A stretch of DNA of 64,000 bases from UBA4656 sp002405525 (GTDB taxonomy: Bacteria; Pseudomonadota; Gammaproteobacteria; Xanthomonadales; Ahniellaceae), in NCBI GenBank assembly GCA_036723735.1, contig DAIMGT010000006.1, forward strand, positions 1 to 64,000, given 5' to 3'. A model generated the notes under the pieces. The model was not told where the DNA came from. It was given only the letters and a program-made list of their open reading frames with translations, and did no database searches. Made by a program: the position numbers and the translations under genes. Every line of letters starts with the position of its first letter. Position 1 is the first letter of the stretch. Positions 1 to 8,353 of this stretch are shown here, piece after piece.

Positions 1-560
1 CTGGTGGTCGACCACTGGAAGTTGCTGTTGAACTTGATGCCGTAGGGCGGATCGAAGTAGATGCACTGCACCTTGCCGCGCAGGCCTTCGCGCTCGGCGA
101 GGCTGGCCATCACCTGCAGCGAATCACCGAGGATCATGCGATTGGCCCAGTGCGCGTCGTGCTGGTAGAACTCGGTGCGCGCGGCCTCACTGGGCAGGCC
201 GTTGAAGTCGGCGAACAGGTCGACCATCGTGCCCTGCTGCGCGCGGGCTTCCTGCGCGCGGCGCTGTTCGCTTTGCCGGCGCAGGTCGTCGATCAGCACC
301 TTGGGGTGGACCTTCTCCTGGATGTAGAGCGGCGGCGCGTGCACGACCAGGTCGGACCAGTCCTGCTCGTCCTTGCCGCGCCAGACCAACTGCGGGTCGA
401 GGTCGCGGTTGCGGCGCGCGTAGGCCACCCGCACCGGCGACTTCTCGTCCTGCGCCAGCACCGACTGGTACTCGGCGGTGGGGATGTTCTTGCGCGTCGC
501 GTCGTCGTGTTTGAGGGCTTCGACGCTGAGCGGGGTCTTGGGCTTCGATTTACGTGCCAT
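1..560 (-). CDS. Type III-type DNA methyltransferase (Mod), N-terminal part, runs off window
   Basis: Modification subunit of a type III-like restriction-modification system, expected to methylate adenine using AdoMet. Reading from the ATG at 560 gives 186 residues without a stop up to the window edge. The segment RMILGDSLQVM (about residues 141-151) is followed by YFDPPYGIKF, whose DPPY catalytic motif IV lies at about residues 170-173. Having the catalytic motif N-terminal to the AdoMet-binding FxGxG region, which would lie outside the window, is the beta-class order typical of type III Mod. The start overlaps the end of the upstream NYN gene by 11 nt, so translation is probably coupled. 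The target recognition region is not in the window, so specificity cannot be inferred. The family assignment is firm; the type III label rests on the adjacent Res gene. Confidence 0.9.
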   Translation of the reverse strand, partial: MARKSKPKTPLSVEALKHDDATRKNIPTAEYQSVLAQDEKSPVRVAYARRNRDLDPQLVWRGKDEQDWSDLVVHAPPLYIQEKVHPKVLIDDLRRQSEQRRAQEARAQQGTMVDLFADFNGLPSEAARTEFYQHDAHWANRMILGDSLQVMASLAEREGLRGKVQCIYFDPPYGIKFNSNFQWSTT

Positions 561-1416
561 CGTTCTGCTCTTGATCGGGCGCCGCGGCGCCCTCGCCAGC
601 GGCCGCGTCTCCGGTGGACTCCCTCGGCCTGGAGAATCCGGAGTACAGACCGTCGATGTGTTCGAATAGGTCGGCGTTGATTTGCTGCCACAGCGGGTCG
701 AGGATGAAGTCGATGCCCTCCCGGCGCGCCAGCTTGGCGGCCGGCACGAAATCGCTGTCACCGGCCACAAGCACCAGAGTGTCCGCCTGCTTCTTGAGTG
801 CAAGCGCGGCGATGTCAATTCCGATGCGCATGTCGACGCCCTTCTGACGCAGCCCAAGCGACACCGAAGCGGCGTCCAACGCATCCCAACTGGCCCGCAG
901 CTTGTTCAGTTCGCCAAACTCGTCGGCGGACAGCGTCAGCGTGAAGTGAGCGGGACTGGCCCCGGTGGGCTCAACTGCTTGCGCACGCTGCAGCACCTGA
1001 AGCGCCGTGCGATGCCGCAGGAGTTTCTTGGTCAAATCGGGCTTGATGGCCCAGTCGTGGTCGCGGTTAACCTTGCCCAGGCGCAACGCCACCTTTCGCT
1101 GGCGACGCAGGCAATCGAAGAGCGCAAGCCGCTGCACCGCCACGTCAGACTTCGCGAAGTCGATCGGTCGGTTGCTGAGTGGATGATGCGCCTTTCCGCC
1201 ATAGGGGATCGCGTCATAGTAGAAGATGCGATAGATGTGCTGGATCCAGTCTTGGTTGCTGCAGCCGGTGAGCTTCTTGACGTGATTCCGGCAAAGGTGC
1301 GGGATGCAACTCGCGATCTTTTCCGGCGTAGCCACGAATTCAGGCTTGACCAGCCGCGGCAACCGCTTCAGCAGAAAGCCGCCATCGATGAGGATCGCGA
1401 TTCGGCGCGCGCTCAT
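550..1416 (-). CDS. NYN (LabA/PIN-like) domain putative ribonuclease in the R-M operon
   Basis: 288-residue protein of the NYN/LabA branch of the PIN-like nucleases, which are metal-dependent and usually cut RNA. The N-terminus RRIAILIDGGF carries the first acidic residue (Asp11). A region KGVDMRIGIDIA (Asp195, Asp201) and the strand LVLVAGDSDFVPA (Asp220, Asp222) supply the other expected acidic ligands, so the fold's active site looks intact. The C-terminal tail is Ala/Glu-rich and probably disordered. I chose the ATG at 1416, which overlaps the TGA of the small upstream ORF as ATGA and is preceded by AGGTGGGG; a GTG four codons earlier is possible. It lies between Res and Mod and overlaps Mod by 11 nt, so it is probably part of the same defence operon. 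Substrate and exact role are unknown. Confidence 0.88.
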   Translation of the reverse strand: MSARRIAILIDGGFLLKRLPRLVKPEFVATPEKIASCIPHLCRNHVKKLTGCSNQDWIQHIYRIFYYDAIPYGGKAHHPLSNRPIDFAKSDVAVQRLALFDCLRRQRKVALRLGKVNRDHDWAIKPDLTKKLLRHRTALQVLQRAQAVEPTGASPAHFTLTLSADEFGELNKLRASWDALDAASVSLGLRQKGVDMRIGIDIAALALKKQADTLVLVAGDSDFVPAAKLARREGIDFILDPLWQQINADLFEHIDGLYSGFSRPRESTGDAAAGEGAAAPDQEQNDGT

Positions 1417-1691
1417 GGCTCGCCCCACCTGTTCAGACAGGCGTCCCCGCGTTCCGGGCTCAGAAAAAGAAAGCCCCGCGGGGTCGGCCAGCGCTCAGGA
1501 TGGGTGAGCGGGCGTACTGCCACGGGGCGGATGTGGCGGAAAAAATACACGGCAGACCGGCCCGGGTCAACCTCTGCATGCTGCTTGCACTGCCGGCGGA
1601 CCACCCTGCCGACGCCGGACGTGTAGCCTCTGCACTTGTCGTGCTTGATCGCTTCAACGCGAGGAGGTGTCGGGGTTTTCCGTGCAGGCAT
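1413..1691 (-). pseudogene. Small ORF with Mod-like N-terminus, probable mod remnant
   Basis: A 92-codon frame between Res and the NYN gene. Its first 19 residues (ARK..P.TP..VEA.KHD pattern) resemble the start of the Mod protein further down the operon (positions 560 downwards), after which similarity stops and no known domain is visible. Third-codon positions are less GC-biased than in the neighbours and no clear ribosome binding site precedes the ATG at 1691. An in-frame stop lies five codons upstream. Its TGA overlaps the NYN start as ATGA, which argues that it is, or was, translated and couples NYN expression. I read it as a decayed duplicate of the mod 5' end; a genuine small protein is the alternative. 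Confidence 0.4.
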
Positions 1692-1841
1692 CGTCAGGAT
1701 TCATCCATGATGGGGGCATCGCCCGCCGACATCTGAAACAGCAGTCAACAGGCATGGGGGCTGCAGCGGCCGCGCTCGTGCTCGCGCAGGGAAGGCCGCT
1801 CCGGTGACACGGCCAGCCGCACTCGCGGTGACGTGCATAGA

Positions 1842-4800
1842 TTACGGCGCTTTGCTATGCATGTCGCCGGGACGTGTATGCACATGCCCGCCCCCGTTAC
1901 AGACGGCGGCCAGCATCTGGTCGAACGCGGCCTCGACCTTGGCGGCGAAGTCCTCCTGCATCTCGTAGACGTCCGTGAACTCAGCGAAGGCCCAGCGGCC
2001 GTGGGTCTTGAGGTTGTTGGCGCCGGGAATCCAGTAGGTGTCCATGGTCGCCTTCTTCTCCTTGGCGTCCTCGCGGCGGTAGCCCTTCACCTCCACGACG
2101 AGGTGCAGCGGGTCGTCCGGGCCGCGGCCGTCGTCGATCTTGACGATGAAGTCGGGGAAGTAGCGGCGGGTGACCGAGCCGTAGCGATACGGGACTTCGA
2201 GGCCGAGGTTGTGGTTCTTGACGTAGGCCAGCACCCGCGGATGGGATTCGGCGACGCGGCAGAACTCCGCTTCCCAGTCGCTGTCGAGAACCACCCAGTT
2301 GACGTGACAGCGCGGCGGCGGGCCGAGGGTCTCCCAGCGATTCGCCCGCGAGGTGTTGAAGCTGACGTGCGCGGTTGAGCCGGTGGGGTTGTACGGGTCG
2401 AGGATGACCTTGACCGGCCTGCCCTTTTTCAGCTCGTCCTGGGTGATGGCGCGGGTGATGCGCTCGCAGGCGAGATCGGCCAGTTCCTGGTACATGAGCT
2501 GGCCGGGGAAGGTGCCGCCCTTGCAGACGAGGCTGTGGTCCAGCCATTCCTTCGTGATGCGCTTGAGCTGGCCGAACAGATGGAGCTTGGGCTGCTCGCC
2601 CTGGTCGCGCCACTTGGTGTAGAGCAGGCGCTGCGTCAGGTGGAACAGCAAGGTCGAGTGGCGCAGATCGCCGAGGTGCTGGAGGTTCAGGTCGACGGCT
2701 TCGCCGATGATGCCGGCGTTGCGGGTGATCGAGGGGCCGACGATCTCGGGCGTGAGTTCGAGCACCGAGTCCTCGTTGAAGCTGGCGGTCAGCCGGTCTT
2801 CGGGCAGCTCCACACGGTATCCCTGGACGCGCGGGAAGCGGATTTCCAGCGCGTCGCGGTCGGGCCGGACCGCACGCACATGGACCGTCTCGCGCGGCGG
2901 CTGCGGCGGGGCGACCACGGGCTTGGCGGTGAAGTCGAAGGGAATGCCCAGCACATCGGCGTATTCGACGTTGAACAGGCCTTCCTCGTTGGTCTCGTAG
3001 GACTGGCGACGCAGCGCGCGGCCGATCACCTGTTCGCACAGCAACTGGGTGCCGAAGGCGCGCACACCGAGCACATGGGTGACCGTGTTGGCATCCCAGC
3101 CCTCGGTGAGCATGGCGACCGAGACCACACAGCGGATGGATTCGCCGAGCCGGCCTTCCTTGCCGACGGTGTTCATGACCTCGCGCAGCAGATCCTGGTC
3201 GCTGATGGTTTCGGCGGCACGCACGTCGCCCGTGCGTTCGATGATCTCGCGACGGAAGCGGTCGATCTCGTCGGCCGCCATGCTGCGGAACTTGTCATCG
3301 AGGGCTTCGCCTGATTCGAGTTGCTCGGAGTCGATCAGCAGGGTGCGCGGGCGCGGGATCGGGTTGCCGTGCTCGTCGAAGTTCTGGAACAACGGCAGGC
3401 GACCGTTCTGCAGTGTGGTGGAGCCGTCCTCGTTCTCCTGGTGGAAGCCGGAGATGTAGTCGTAGACGAGCTTGGACGTGGACGTGTTGTTGCACACCAC
3501 GATGAAGCAGGGCGGTACGCGGATCTTGGCCTGCTCCCACAGCGCGAAGGTCTTCGCGTAGTGGCCGTAGAGCGCTTCCAGTGCCGTCTGCAGTTCGACG
3601 GGAATACTGAGCGGGTCGAGCTGGCTGGCCTTGCCGCGGCCCTTCTTCGGCATCTTCGGGCCGATGTGCTTCCACAGTTCGCGGAACTTCGGCATCTCGG
3701 TGCCGGGGATGTTGTCGGCCACGGGCACGCGCGGGAGCTTGACGATGCCGCACTCGATGGCGTCCATCAGCGAGAAATCGCTCATCGTCCACGGGAACAG
3801 CGTGCCTTCGGCGTAGCCGGAGCCGCGCAGGAAGAACGGCGTGGCAGACAAGTCGATCACGAGCGAAATGCCGAGCTTGCGATTGACCGCTTCGAGGCCG
3901 GAGATCCACAGGCGCGCGGCTTCGTTGTTCTCTTCGGCCTCGCGCTTGTCGTCGCCCTTCAGGTCATCGTCGTCTGCGGCGTCGGGCTTCTCGCGGTAGC
4001 AGTGATGCGCCTCGTCGTTGATCGCGAGGATGCTCTTCATGCCCATCAGTTCGGGCATGACGCGCTGGAGCATCTGGCCTTCGGTTTCCTGGGTATTCGG
4101 CGCGTCGCCACCGCGCCCTTGCAGAAGCAGGCGACCACCCTTGGACAGCTCCACGCGCTCGCGCAGCTTGAAGGCGTGGTAGTTGGTGATGACCATCTTG
4201 GCGCGCTCAACCTCACCCAACATGTCGGTGGGAACCAGTTCGCGGCTGGCGTAGTAGCTGTCCGGATCGCTGGGATTGAGAACGCGCAGGCGGTCCTTGA
4301 TGGTCAGGCCGGGGGCCACGATCAGGAAGCCGCGGCTGAACTTCCGGCTGCCCGGATGACGCACGGCATTGACCGTCTGCCAGGCGATGAGCATGGCCAT
4401 GACGGTGGTCTTGCCGGCGCCGGTGGCGAGCTTCAACGCGACGCGCATCAGGTCGGGGTTGGCGTCGGCGTTGGCTTGTCGCAGGTGATCGAGGAAGCGT
4501 TGCCCCGATTTCCCCGACTCGGGCGCGACCTCGGTCAGCCAGATCGCGGTCTCGACGGCCTCGACCTGGCAGAAGAACGGGCGGATGCTGGAAAAGGGAT
4601 GGCTGCGCCAGTGGTTCAGCAGCCGCGCGGTCTCCGGCGTGACCCGCCACTGTGACTGGGGTAGCTGGCGCCAGGCATCGACTTCTTTGCGAACGCCGTT
4701 GATGACGGCGGTATGGCTGTACTGCTGGTCCAACGTGGACAGTGCCTTGCCTTCGTCGAAGACCAACGATCCTTGATCGCCGGCGCCGCCCTTGCGCTTG

Positions 4801-4952
4801 CGCGGTTTCGGGATGGGGGTGATGAAGTCGGCCGGGCGGCGGCTGTCGAGGATTCGCTGGGTGGGCTGTCCAGAGCCGTCCAGTTCCCAGTGCCTCGTGG
4901 GGTACTGATACGGCGCGTTGAGGATCGGCTTCTCGAAGAACGGGATCGTCAT
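1842..4952 (-). CDS. Type III-like restriction enzyme, DEAD/DEAH helicase-nuclease (Res)
   Basis: 1036-residue restriction subunit combining a superfamily 2 helicase motor with a nuclease domain. The conserved N-terminus (FFEKPILNAPYQYP, ITPIPKPRKRK) matches a family of DEAD/DEAH restriction proteins that I recall as the BPTD_3080 type. Walker A LATGAGKTT has Lys181, the DEAH box NDEAHHCY is at about 313-316, and motif III LSATPFF and a C-terminal helicase core with QVIGRALRRQ follow. A PD-(D/E)xK nuclease is at the C-terminus: PDFIV (Asp934) then VVEVKGYR (Glu954, Lys956). All catalytic residues are present. The ATG at 4952 follows GGAAAGGAC, a good ribosome binding site. It heads an operon with the NYN and Mod genes on the same strand, 150 nt before the next ORF. 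Confidence 0.93.
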   Translation of the reverse strand: MTIPFFEKPILNAPYQYPTRHWELDGSGQPTQRILDSRRPADFITPIPKPRKRKGGAGDQGSLVFDEGKALSTLDQQYSHTAVINGVRKEVDAWRQLPQSQWRVTPETARLLNHWRSHPFSSIRPFFCQVEAVETAIWLTEVAPESGKSGQRFLDHLRQANADANPDLMRVALKLATGAGKTTVMAMLIAWQTVNAVRHPGSRKFSRGFLIVAPGLTIKDRLRVLNPSDPDSYYASRELVPTDMLGEVERAKMVITNYHAFKLRERVELSKGGRLLLQGRGGDAPNTQETEGQMLQRVMPELMGMKSILAINDEAHHCYREKPDAADDDDLKGDDKREAEENNEAARLWISGLEAVNRKLGISLVIDLSATPFFLRGSGYAEGTLFPWTMSDFSLMDAIECGIVKLPRVPVADNIPGTEMPKFRELWKHIGPKMPKKGRGKASQLDPLSIPVELQTALEALYGHYAKTFALWEQAKIRVPPCFIVVCNNTSTSKLVYDYISGFHQENEDGSTTLQNGRLPLFQNFDEHGNPIPRPRTLLIDSEQLESGEALDDKFRSMAADEIDRFRREIIERTGDVRAAETISDQDLLREVMNTVGKEGRLGESIRCVVSVAMLTEGWDANTVTHVLGVRAFGTQLLCEQVIGRALRRQSYETNEEGLFNVEYADVLGIPFDFTAKPVVAPPQPPRETVHVRAVRPDRDALEIRFPRVQGYRVELPEDRLTASFNEDSVLELTPEIVGPSITRNAGIIGEAVDLNLQHLGDLRHSTLLFHLTQRLLYTKWRDQGEQPKLHLFGQLKRITKEWLDHSLVCKGGTFPGQLMYQELADLACERITRAITQDELKKGRPVKVILDPYNPTGSTAHVSFNTSRANRWETLGPPPRCHVNWVVLDSDWEAEFCRVAESHPRVLAYVKNHNLGLEVPYRYGSVTRRYFPDFIVKIDDGRGPDDPLHLVVEVKGYRREDAKEKKATMDTYWIPGANNLKTHGRWAFAEFTDVYEMQEDFAAKVEAAFDQMLAAVCNGGGHVHTRPGDMHSKAP

Positions 4953-5262
4953 GTCCTTTCCATTTTCGGACGCCGCGACCTGTCATTGGTCTCGGGTTGG
5001 CTTCCTCGCTGCTTGCGTCGAGGCTCACACGAAGTACCCGCCGTCGACCGTGACACGCCCGGAGCCCCCGGCAGCCAAGGGCGTGCTCGCTAGACTACCC
5101 ATGCCCATCACCCGAGGAAAGCCGCGCCCGGAGCCGATGGGCGATCGCAGCAAAACAGCGGCTCCGGCCGCTACAAGGTGCGCGCTCGCTGCCCCTAATG
5201 AACTCGCCATGGCGAGCAGGGCATGCGTCGGACCCATTCGGGACCCACCGTGCTCGGTGCCG
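4953..5262. other. 310-bp intergenic region between the R-M operon and the purine-salvage operon
   Basis: No convincing gene. It lies downstream of the methylthio-nucleoside phosphorylase stop and upstream of Res, so it should hold the Res promoter, but I see no consensus -35/-10 pair. A short hairpin CACCG-TGCT-CGGTG at 5246-5259 without a T-run could form just after the phosphorylase stop. A minus-strand frame ending at 5025 closes with GRVTVDGGYFV, which looks like the end of a short-chain dehydrogenase, but nothing upstream supports a gene. The region is the boundary between accessory and housekeeping DNA. Confidence 0.5.
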
Positions 5263-6051
5263 CTATGGAGTGCTCGCGTCGAGCAGTGCCGCGACAATCC
5301 CAGCCAGCGGCGCCGTCGCCCGCTTGAGGTTTGCGAACACCTCGTCGAGGGTGATCGGCGGCACGTCCCGCAGGCCGGTGCCACGCGCGTCGCAGCCGGC
5401 GGCCCAGTTGGCGACCGGGGCGAGGCAGGCGTAGTCGAGGTCGAGTTCCCGCGCCAGCGCGGCCTCGGGCATGCCGGTCATGCCGACCAGGTCGCAGCCG
5501 TCGGTGGCCATGCGGGCGATTTCGGCGATCGATTCGAAACGCGGGCCCTGGGTGGCGCCGTAGGTGGCGGGTTCGACCAGCGCAACGCCGGCAGCGGCGG
5601 CGGCGGCGCGCACGGCGGTGCGCATCGACGCGCCATACGGCTCGCCGAATTCGGCGTGGCGCATGGTGCCTTCGCCGTCGGTGTCCCAGTACGTCGCCGC
5701 GCGGCCGTGGGTGTAGTCGATGACCTGGTCGGGCATCGCCAGCACGCCGGGCGCCATGCGCGGCGTGATGCCGCCGACGGTGTTGATGGCCAGCACGCGG
5801 CGCGCGCCCAGCGCATGCAGGGCCCAGACATTGGCGCGGTAGTTCACCCGGTGCGGGGCGACCGCGTGGCCCTTGCCGTGGCGGGCGAGGAAGGCGACGG
5901 GCTGGCCAATGAGGCGGCCCAGCACGACCGGCGCCGACGGCGCGCCGTAGGGCGTGTCAACGATGCGTTCCTGCCGTTCCTCGAGGCGCGGCAGGTCGTA
6001 GACGCTGGTGCCGCCGATCACAGCCAGCACGGGGCGCAGATCCGCGCTCAC
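5263..6051 (-). CDS. mtnP: S-methyl-5'-thioinosine/thioadenosine phosphorylase
   Basis: 262-residue purine nucleoside phosphorylase of the MTAP/MTIP family. It phosphorolyses the methylthio-nucleoside left over from polyamine synthesis, releasing a base and methylthioribose-1-phosphate. Visible signatures are the N-terminal AVIGGTSVYDL phosphate-binding loop, ARHGKGH, HRVNYRANVWAL, NTVGGITPRM and the substrate-loop GMTGMPEAALARE. In gammaproteobacteria such as Pseudomonas this type prefers methylthioinosine, but specificity is not decidable here. The GTG at 6051 overlaps the hpt stop as GTGA and gives a normal length; the open frame extends further upstream only because it shadows hpt. Last gene of a four-gene operon with hpt, nagZ and a CYTH gene, so the freed hypoxanthine could be salvaged by the neighbouring Hpt. 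Confidence 0.93.
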   Translation of the reverse strand: MSADLRPVLAVIGGTSVYDLPRLEERQERIVDTPYGAPSAPVVLGRLIGQPVAFLARHGKGHAVAPHRVNYRANVWALHALGARRVLAINTVGGITPRMAPGVLAMPDQVIDYTHGRAATYWDTDGEGTMRHAEFGEPYGASMRTAVRAAAAAAGVALVEPATYGATQGPRFESIAEIARMATDGCDLVGMTGMPEAALARELDLDYACLAPVANWAAGCDARGTGLRDVPPITLDEVFANLKRATAPLAGIVAALLDASTP

Positions 6052-6587
6052 AGGGCCCAGATCCCCGGCAGGTTGCGGCCCTGCTCGTAGTAGTCCATGC
6101 CGAAGCCGAACACCCAGCGGTCGGGCAGTTCCACGCCCACGTAGTCGGCTTTCAGGCCCGGCACGCAGCGGTCGTGCACCTTGCGGCTGAGCACCGCGAT
6201 GCGCACGCTGGCCGCGCCTTCCGCGTAGCAGTGCTTGATCACCGCGGCGAGGGTGTAGCCCTCGTCGAGGATGTCGTCGACCAGCAGCACGTGGCGATCG
6301 CGCATCGACAGTTTCGGCGCCTTGGCCCAGATCAGGCTGTGGCCTTCGATGCCGCTGCGGTAGCGCGTGGCGTGGCAGTAGTCGAACTCCATGTCGGTGG
6401 CGATCGCGAGCGCCAGGTGCCCGCCGACGATCAGGCCGCCGTTCATCACCGGCATGAAGATGGGCCGCTTGCCCGCGTAGTCGCGGTCGATCTCGGCGCC
6501 CATGCGCGTGATCGCGGCCAGCAGCGTGGCGCGGTCGTGGATCAGGTCGGCCTTGGCCAGCGCCTCGGACAGCGGGTGGTCGGTCAT
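6048..6587 (-). CDS. hpt: Hypoxanthine-guanine phosphoribosyltransferase
   Basis: 179-residue cytosolic salvage enzyme converting hypoxanthine or guanine plus PRPP to IMP or GMP. The PRPP-binding signature VLLVDDILDEGYTL is present with both Asp residues, as is the PVMNGGLIVGGHLA loop contacting pyrophosphate, and the C-terminal region FGFGMDYYEQGRNLP matches the family. Its ATG overlaps the nagZ stop as ATGA and its TGA overlaps the next gene's GTG, so the three genes are probably co-translated. The arrangement makes sense as a purine salvage pair with the methylthio-nucleoside phosphorylase downstream. Confidence 0.95.
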   Translation of the reverse strand: MTDHPLSEALAKADLIHDRATLLAAITRMGAEIDRDYAGKRPIFMPVMNGGLIVGGHLALAIATDMEFDYCHATRYRSGIEGHSLIWAKAPKLSMRDRHVLLVDDILDEGYTLAAVIKHCYAEGAASVRIAVLSRKVHDRCVPGLKADYVGVELPDRWVFGFGMDYYEQGRNLPGIWAL

Positions 6588-7606
6588 GCGGAGGTTCCGG
6601 TCGGTGGGGTGTCAAGGGCGCCGACGGCGGCGATGAAGCGATCGCGCTGCGGATTGTCCACCAGCCGGTCCCAGTCCTGCGCGACCAGGCCCTGCAGGGC
6701 GGCGATCATGGCCGCCGACGCCGGCGCACGGTGGGCGACGGCGGCCAGCGCTTCGGCGGCCTGCGCGGGCTGGCAGACCAGCACGAAGTCGCAGCCGGCA
6801 TCGAGGTGCGCCTCGATGCGGGCGCGGATGCCGCCGGCCGATTCGGCCGCCGCCATGCCGATGTCGTCGCTGAACACCGCGCCGCGGAACGCGAGGTCGC
6901 CGCGCAGGATGTCGACGATCCAGCGCCGCGAATACCCCGCCGGATCGGCATCGACCGCGGGATAGCGGACGTGGGCCATCATCACCGCCTCGGCGCCGGC
7001 GAGGATCGCATCGTGGAACGGCACCAGGTCCTGCGCGCGCAGTTCGTCCAGCGTGCGCGGATCGACCGCGTCGTCGAAGTGCGTGTCCTCCAGCACCGAG
7101 CCGTGGCCGGGGAAGTGCTTGATGGTGGCCGCCATCCCGGCCATGCGCATGCCGCGCAGGTAGGCCAGCGACAGCGCCGAGGTGGCCTCCGGATCGGCGT
7201 GGAAGGCGCGCGGCCCGATCGCGCGGTTGCCGCGCGCGAGGTCCACCACCGGGGCGAAACTGAGGTCGATGCCGATCGCGCGCATCTCGCTGGCCATCAG
7301 CCAGGCGTGCATCTCGGCCAGCCGCAGCGCGCGCTGCCGGTCGGATTCCCACAGCGCGCCGATCGCGGACAGCGCCGGCAGGCGGGTGAAGCCGTCCTGG
7401 AAGCGCTGCACGGGCCCGCCTTCCTGGTCCACCGCGAGCAGGAAGGGGCCGGGTCGGATGTCGCGGATCACGTCGATCAGCGCCGCGACCTGCGCGCGCG
7501 AGGCGAAGTTGCGCTTGAACAGGATCACCCCGCTGCACGCGGGATGCGCGATGGCGTCGCGGTCGGCGGCGCCGAGTTCGAGTCCGGGAATGCCGATCAG
7601 GAGCAT
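6584..7606 (-). CDS. nagZ: Beta-N-acetylhexosaminidase NagZ
   Basis: 340-residue cytoplasmic glycoside hydrolase family 3 enzyme that removes GlcNAc from anhydromuropeptides during peptidoglycan recycling. Family signatures are SGVILFKRNF, AVDQEGGPVQR (about residues 58-68), the general-acid loop TIKHFPGHG (162-169) and the nucleophile strand VFSDDIGM (Asp247/Asp248). No signal peptide is visible, consistent with cytosolic action. The ATG at 7606 is preceded by GGAGG seven bases away; a longer upstream reading exists only as a frame running into the CYTH gene. Second gene of the operon, one base after the CYTH stop and overlapping hpt. Confidence 0.95.
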   Translation of the reverse strand: MLLIGIPGLELGAADRDAIAHPACSGVILFKRNFASRAQVAALIDVIRDIRPGPFLLAVDQEGGPVQRFQDGFTRLPALSAIGALWESDRQRALRLAEMHAWLMASEMRAIGIDLSFAPVVDLARGNRAIGPRAFHADPEATSALSLAYLRGMRMAGMAATIKHFPGHGSVLEDTHFDDAVDPRTLDELRAQDLVPFHDAILAGAEAVMMAHVRYPAVDADPAGYSRRWIVDILRGDLAFRGAVFSDDIGMAAAESAGGIRARIEAHLDAGCDFVLVCQPAQAAEALAAVAHRAPASAAMIAALQGLVAQDWDRLVDNPQRDRFIAAVGALDTPPTGTSA

Positions 7607-7607
7607 G

Positions 7608-8099
7608 TCAGCCTCCGGCGCGGAACGCCTCGCGGTCCGGCCAGGTGTGGAAGGGCGCGCGCGCGAGCGCGACGTTGTAGTAGCGCGGATCGTCGGTGAC
7701 CTCGGCGCCCAGCCAATGCGGTCGCTCGAAGGCCTCGCCCACCGCGCCGAGTTCGACCTCGGCCACCACCAGGCCCTCATTGTCGCCGGAAAACACGTCG
7801 ATCTCGAAGGTGTGCGCGCCGCGCACGACATAGTGCCTCGTCTTCGCCACCTGCTGGCCGCCGAAGGCGGCGAGCATCTGCTCGGCCTCGACCACCGGCA
7901 CCGGATACTCGAACTCCAGCCGTTGTGCGCCGAGGTCCTTCGACTTCAGGTTGAGGAACGCCTCGTCGCCCTCGATCCGCACCCGCACCGAGCAGCGGTC
8001 GCCGCCGAGATAGGCCTGCACCATGCGCACGCTGCGCAGCACTTCCGCGCGCCAGGCGTCGTTGCGGAGCAGGAACTTGCGTTCGATTTCGATGCCCAT
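7608..8099 (-). CDS. CYTH domain protein, putative inorganic triphosphatase
   Basis: 163-residue single-domain CYTH protein. The N-terminal EIERKFL carries the ExExK motif that defines the fold, and basic/acidic strands such as VRVRI, LNLKSKD and EFEYPV line the expected triphosphate tunnel. Bacterial single-domain members usually hydrolyse inorganic triphosphate; some are adenylate cyclases or thiamine triphosphatases, and the sequence alone does not decide. The ATG at 8099 starts exactly before the family N-terminus; the ribosome binding site is weak. It appears to be the first gene of the nagZ-hpt operon, and the 254 bp upstream is a divergent promoter region shared with the thiolase gene. 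Confidence 0.85.
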   Translation of the reverse strand: MGIEIERKFLLRNDAWRAEVLRSVRMVQAYLGGDRCSVRVRIEGDEAFLNLKSKDLGAQRLEFEYPVPVVEAEQMLAAFGGQQVAKTRHYVVRGAHTFEIDVFSGDNEGLVVAEVELGAVGEAFERPHWLGAEVTDDPRYYNVALARAPFHTWPDREAFRAGG

Positions 8100-8299
8100 G
8101 CCTGTCCCGTTTCTTCGTTCCCGTTTCTCTCTGCGGCGCCGCGCTGATCCGTCCCGGCCGGTTTCCGGCGCTACGCCCGGGCGTCGCCCGGCACCATCCC
8201 TGTGCGCGGCGGCGCGGCAGGATAACCGGTCCGCCCGGCCAGCCACGGCGACGGCGCGCGACGGATGCAGCCCGCTGGCGGCAATCGGGGATCGCCGCA

Positions 8300-8328
8300 T
8301 TGTGCGGTCCATGCGGCGGCGCAATAAT
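8300..8328 (+). promoter_or_regulatory. Predicted sigma-70 promoter of the thiolase gene
   Basis: TTGTGC at 8300-8305 and AATAAT at 8323-8328 are separated by 17 bp. This would place a start site near 8335, about 19 bp before the thiolase ATG. It sits in the divergent gap to the CYTH gene. Prediction by eye only. Confidence 0.5.
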
Positions 8329-8353
8329 CGCCGCTCCTCAATGGAGGTTGGCC

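Noticed and set aside
2535..4655. Long plus-strand frames of up to 444 codons across the Res gene
   Set aside because: They are antisense shadows of a high-GC gene with all catalytic motifs on the minus strand and have low-complexity His/Gly/Val-rich translations.
5025..5115. Minus-strand frame ending GRVTVDGGYFV, like the C-terminus of a short-chain dehydrogenase
   Set aside because: Only about a dozen residues resemble an SDR; the upstream codons are unlike the family, so a decayed gene cannot be supported.
8165..8195. CCGGGCG/CGCCCGG palindrome between the CYTH and thiolase genes
   Set aside because: The arms leave almost no loop and such GC palindromes are expected by chance at this base composition.
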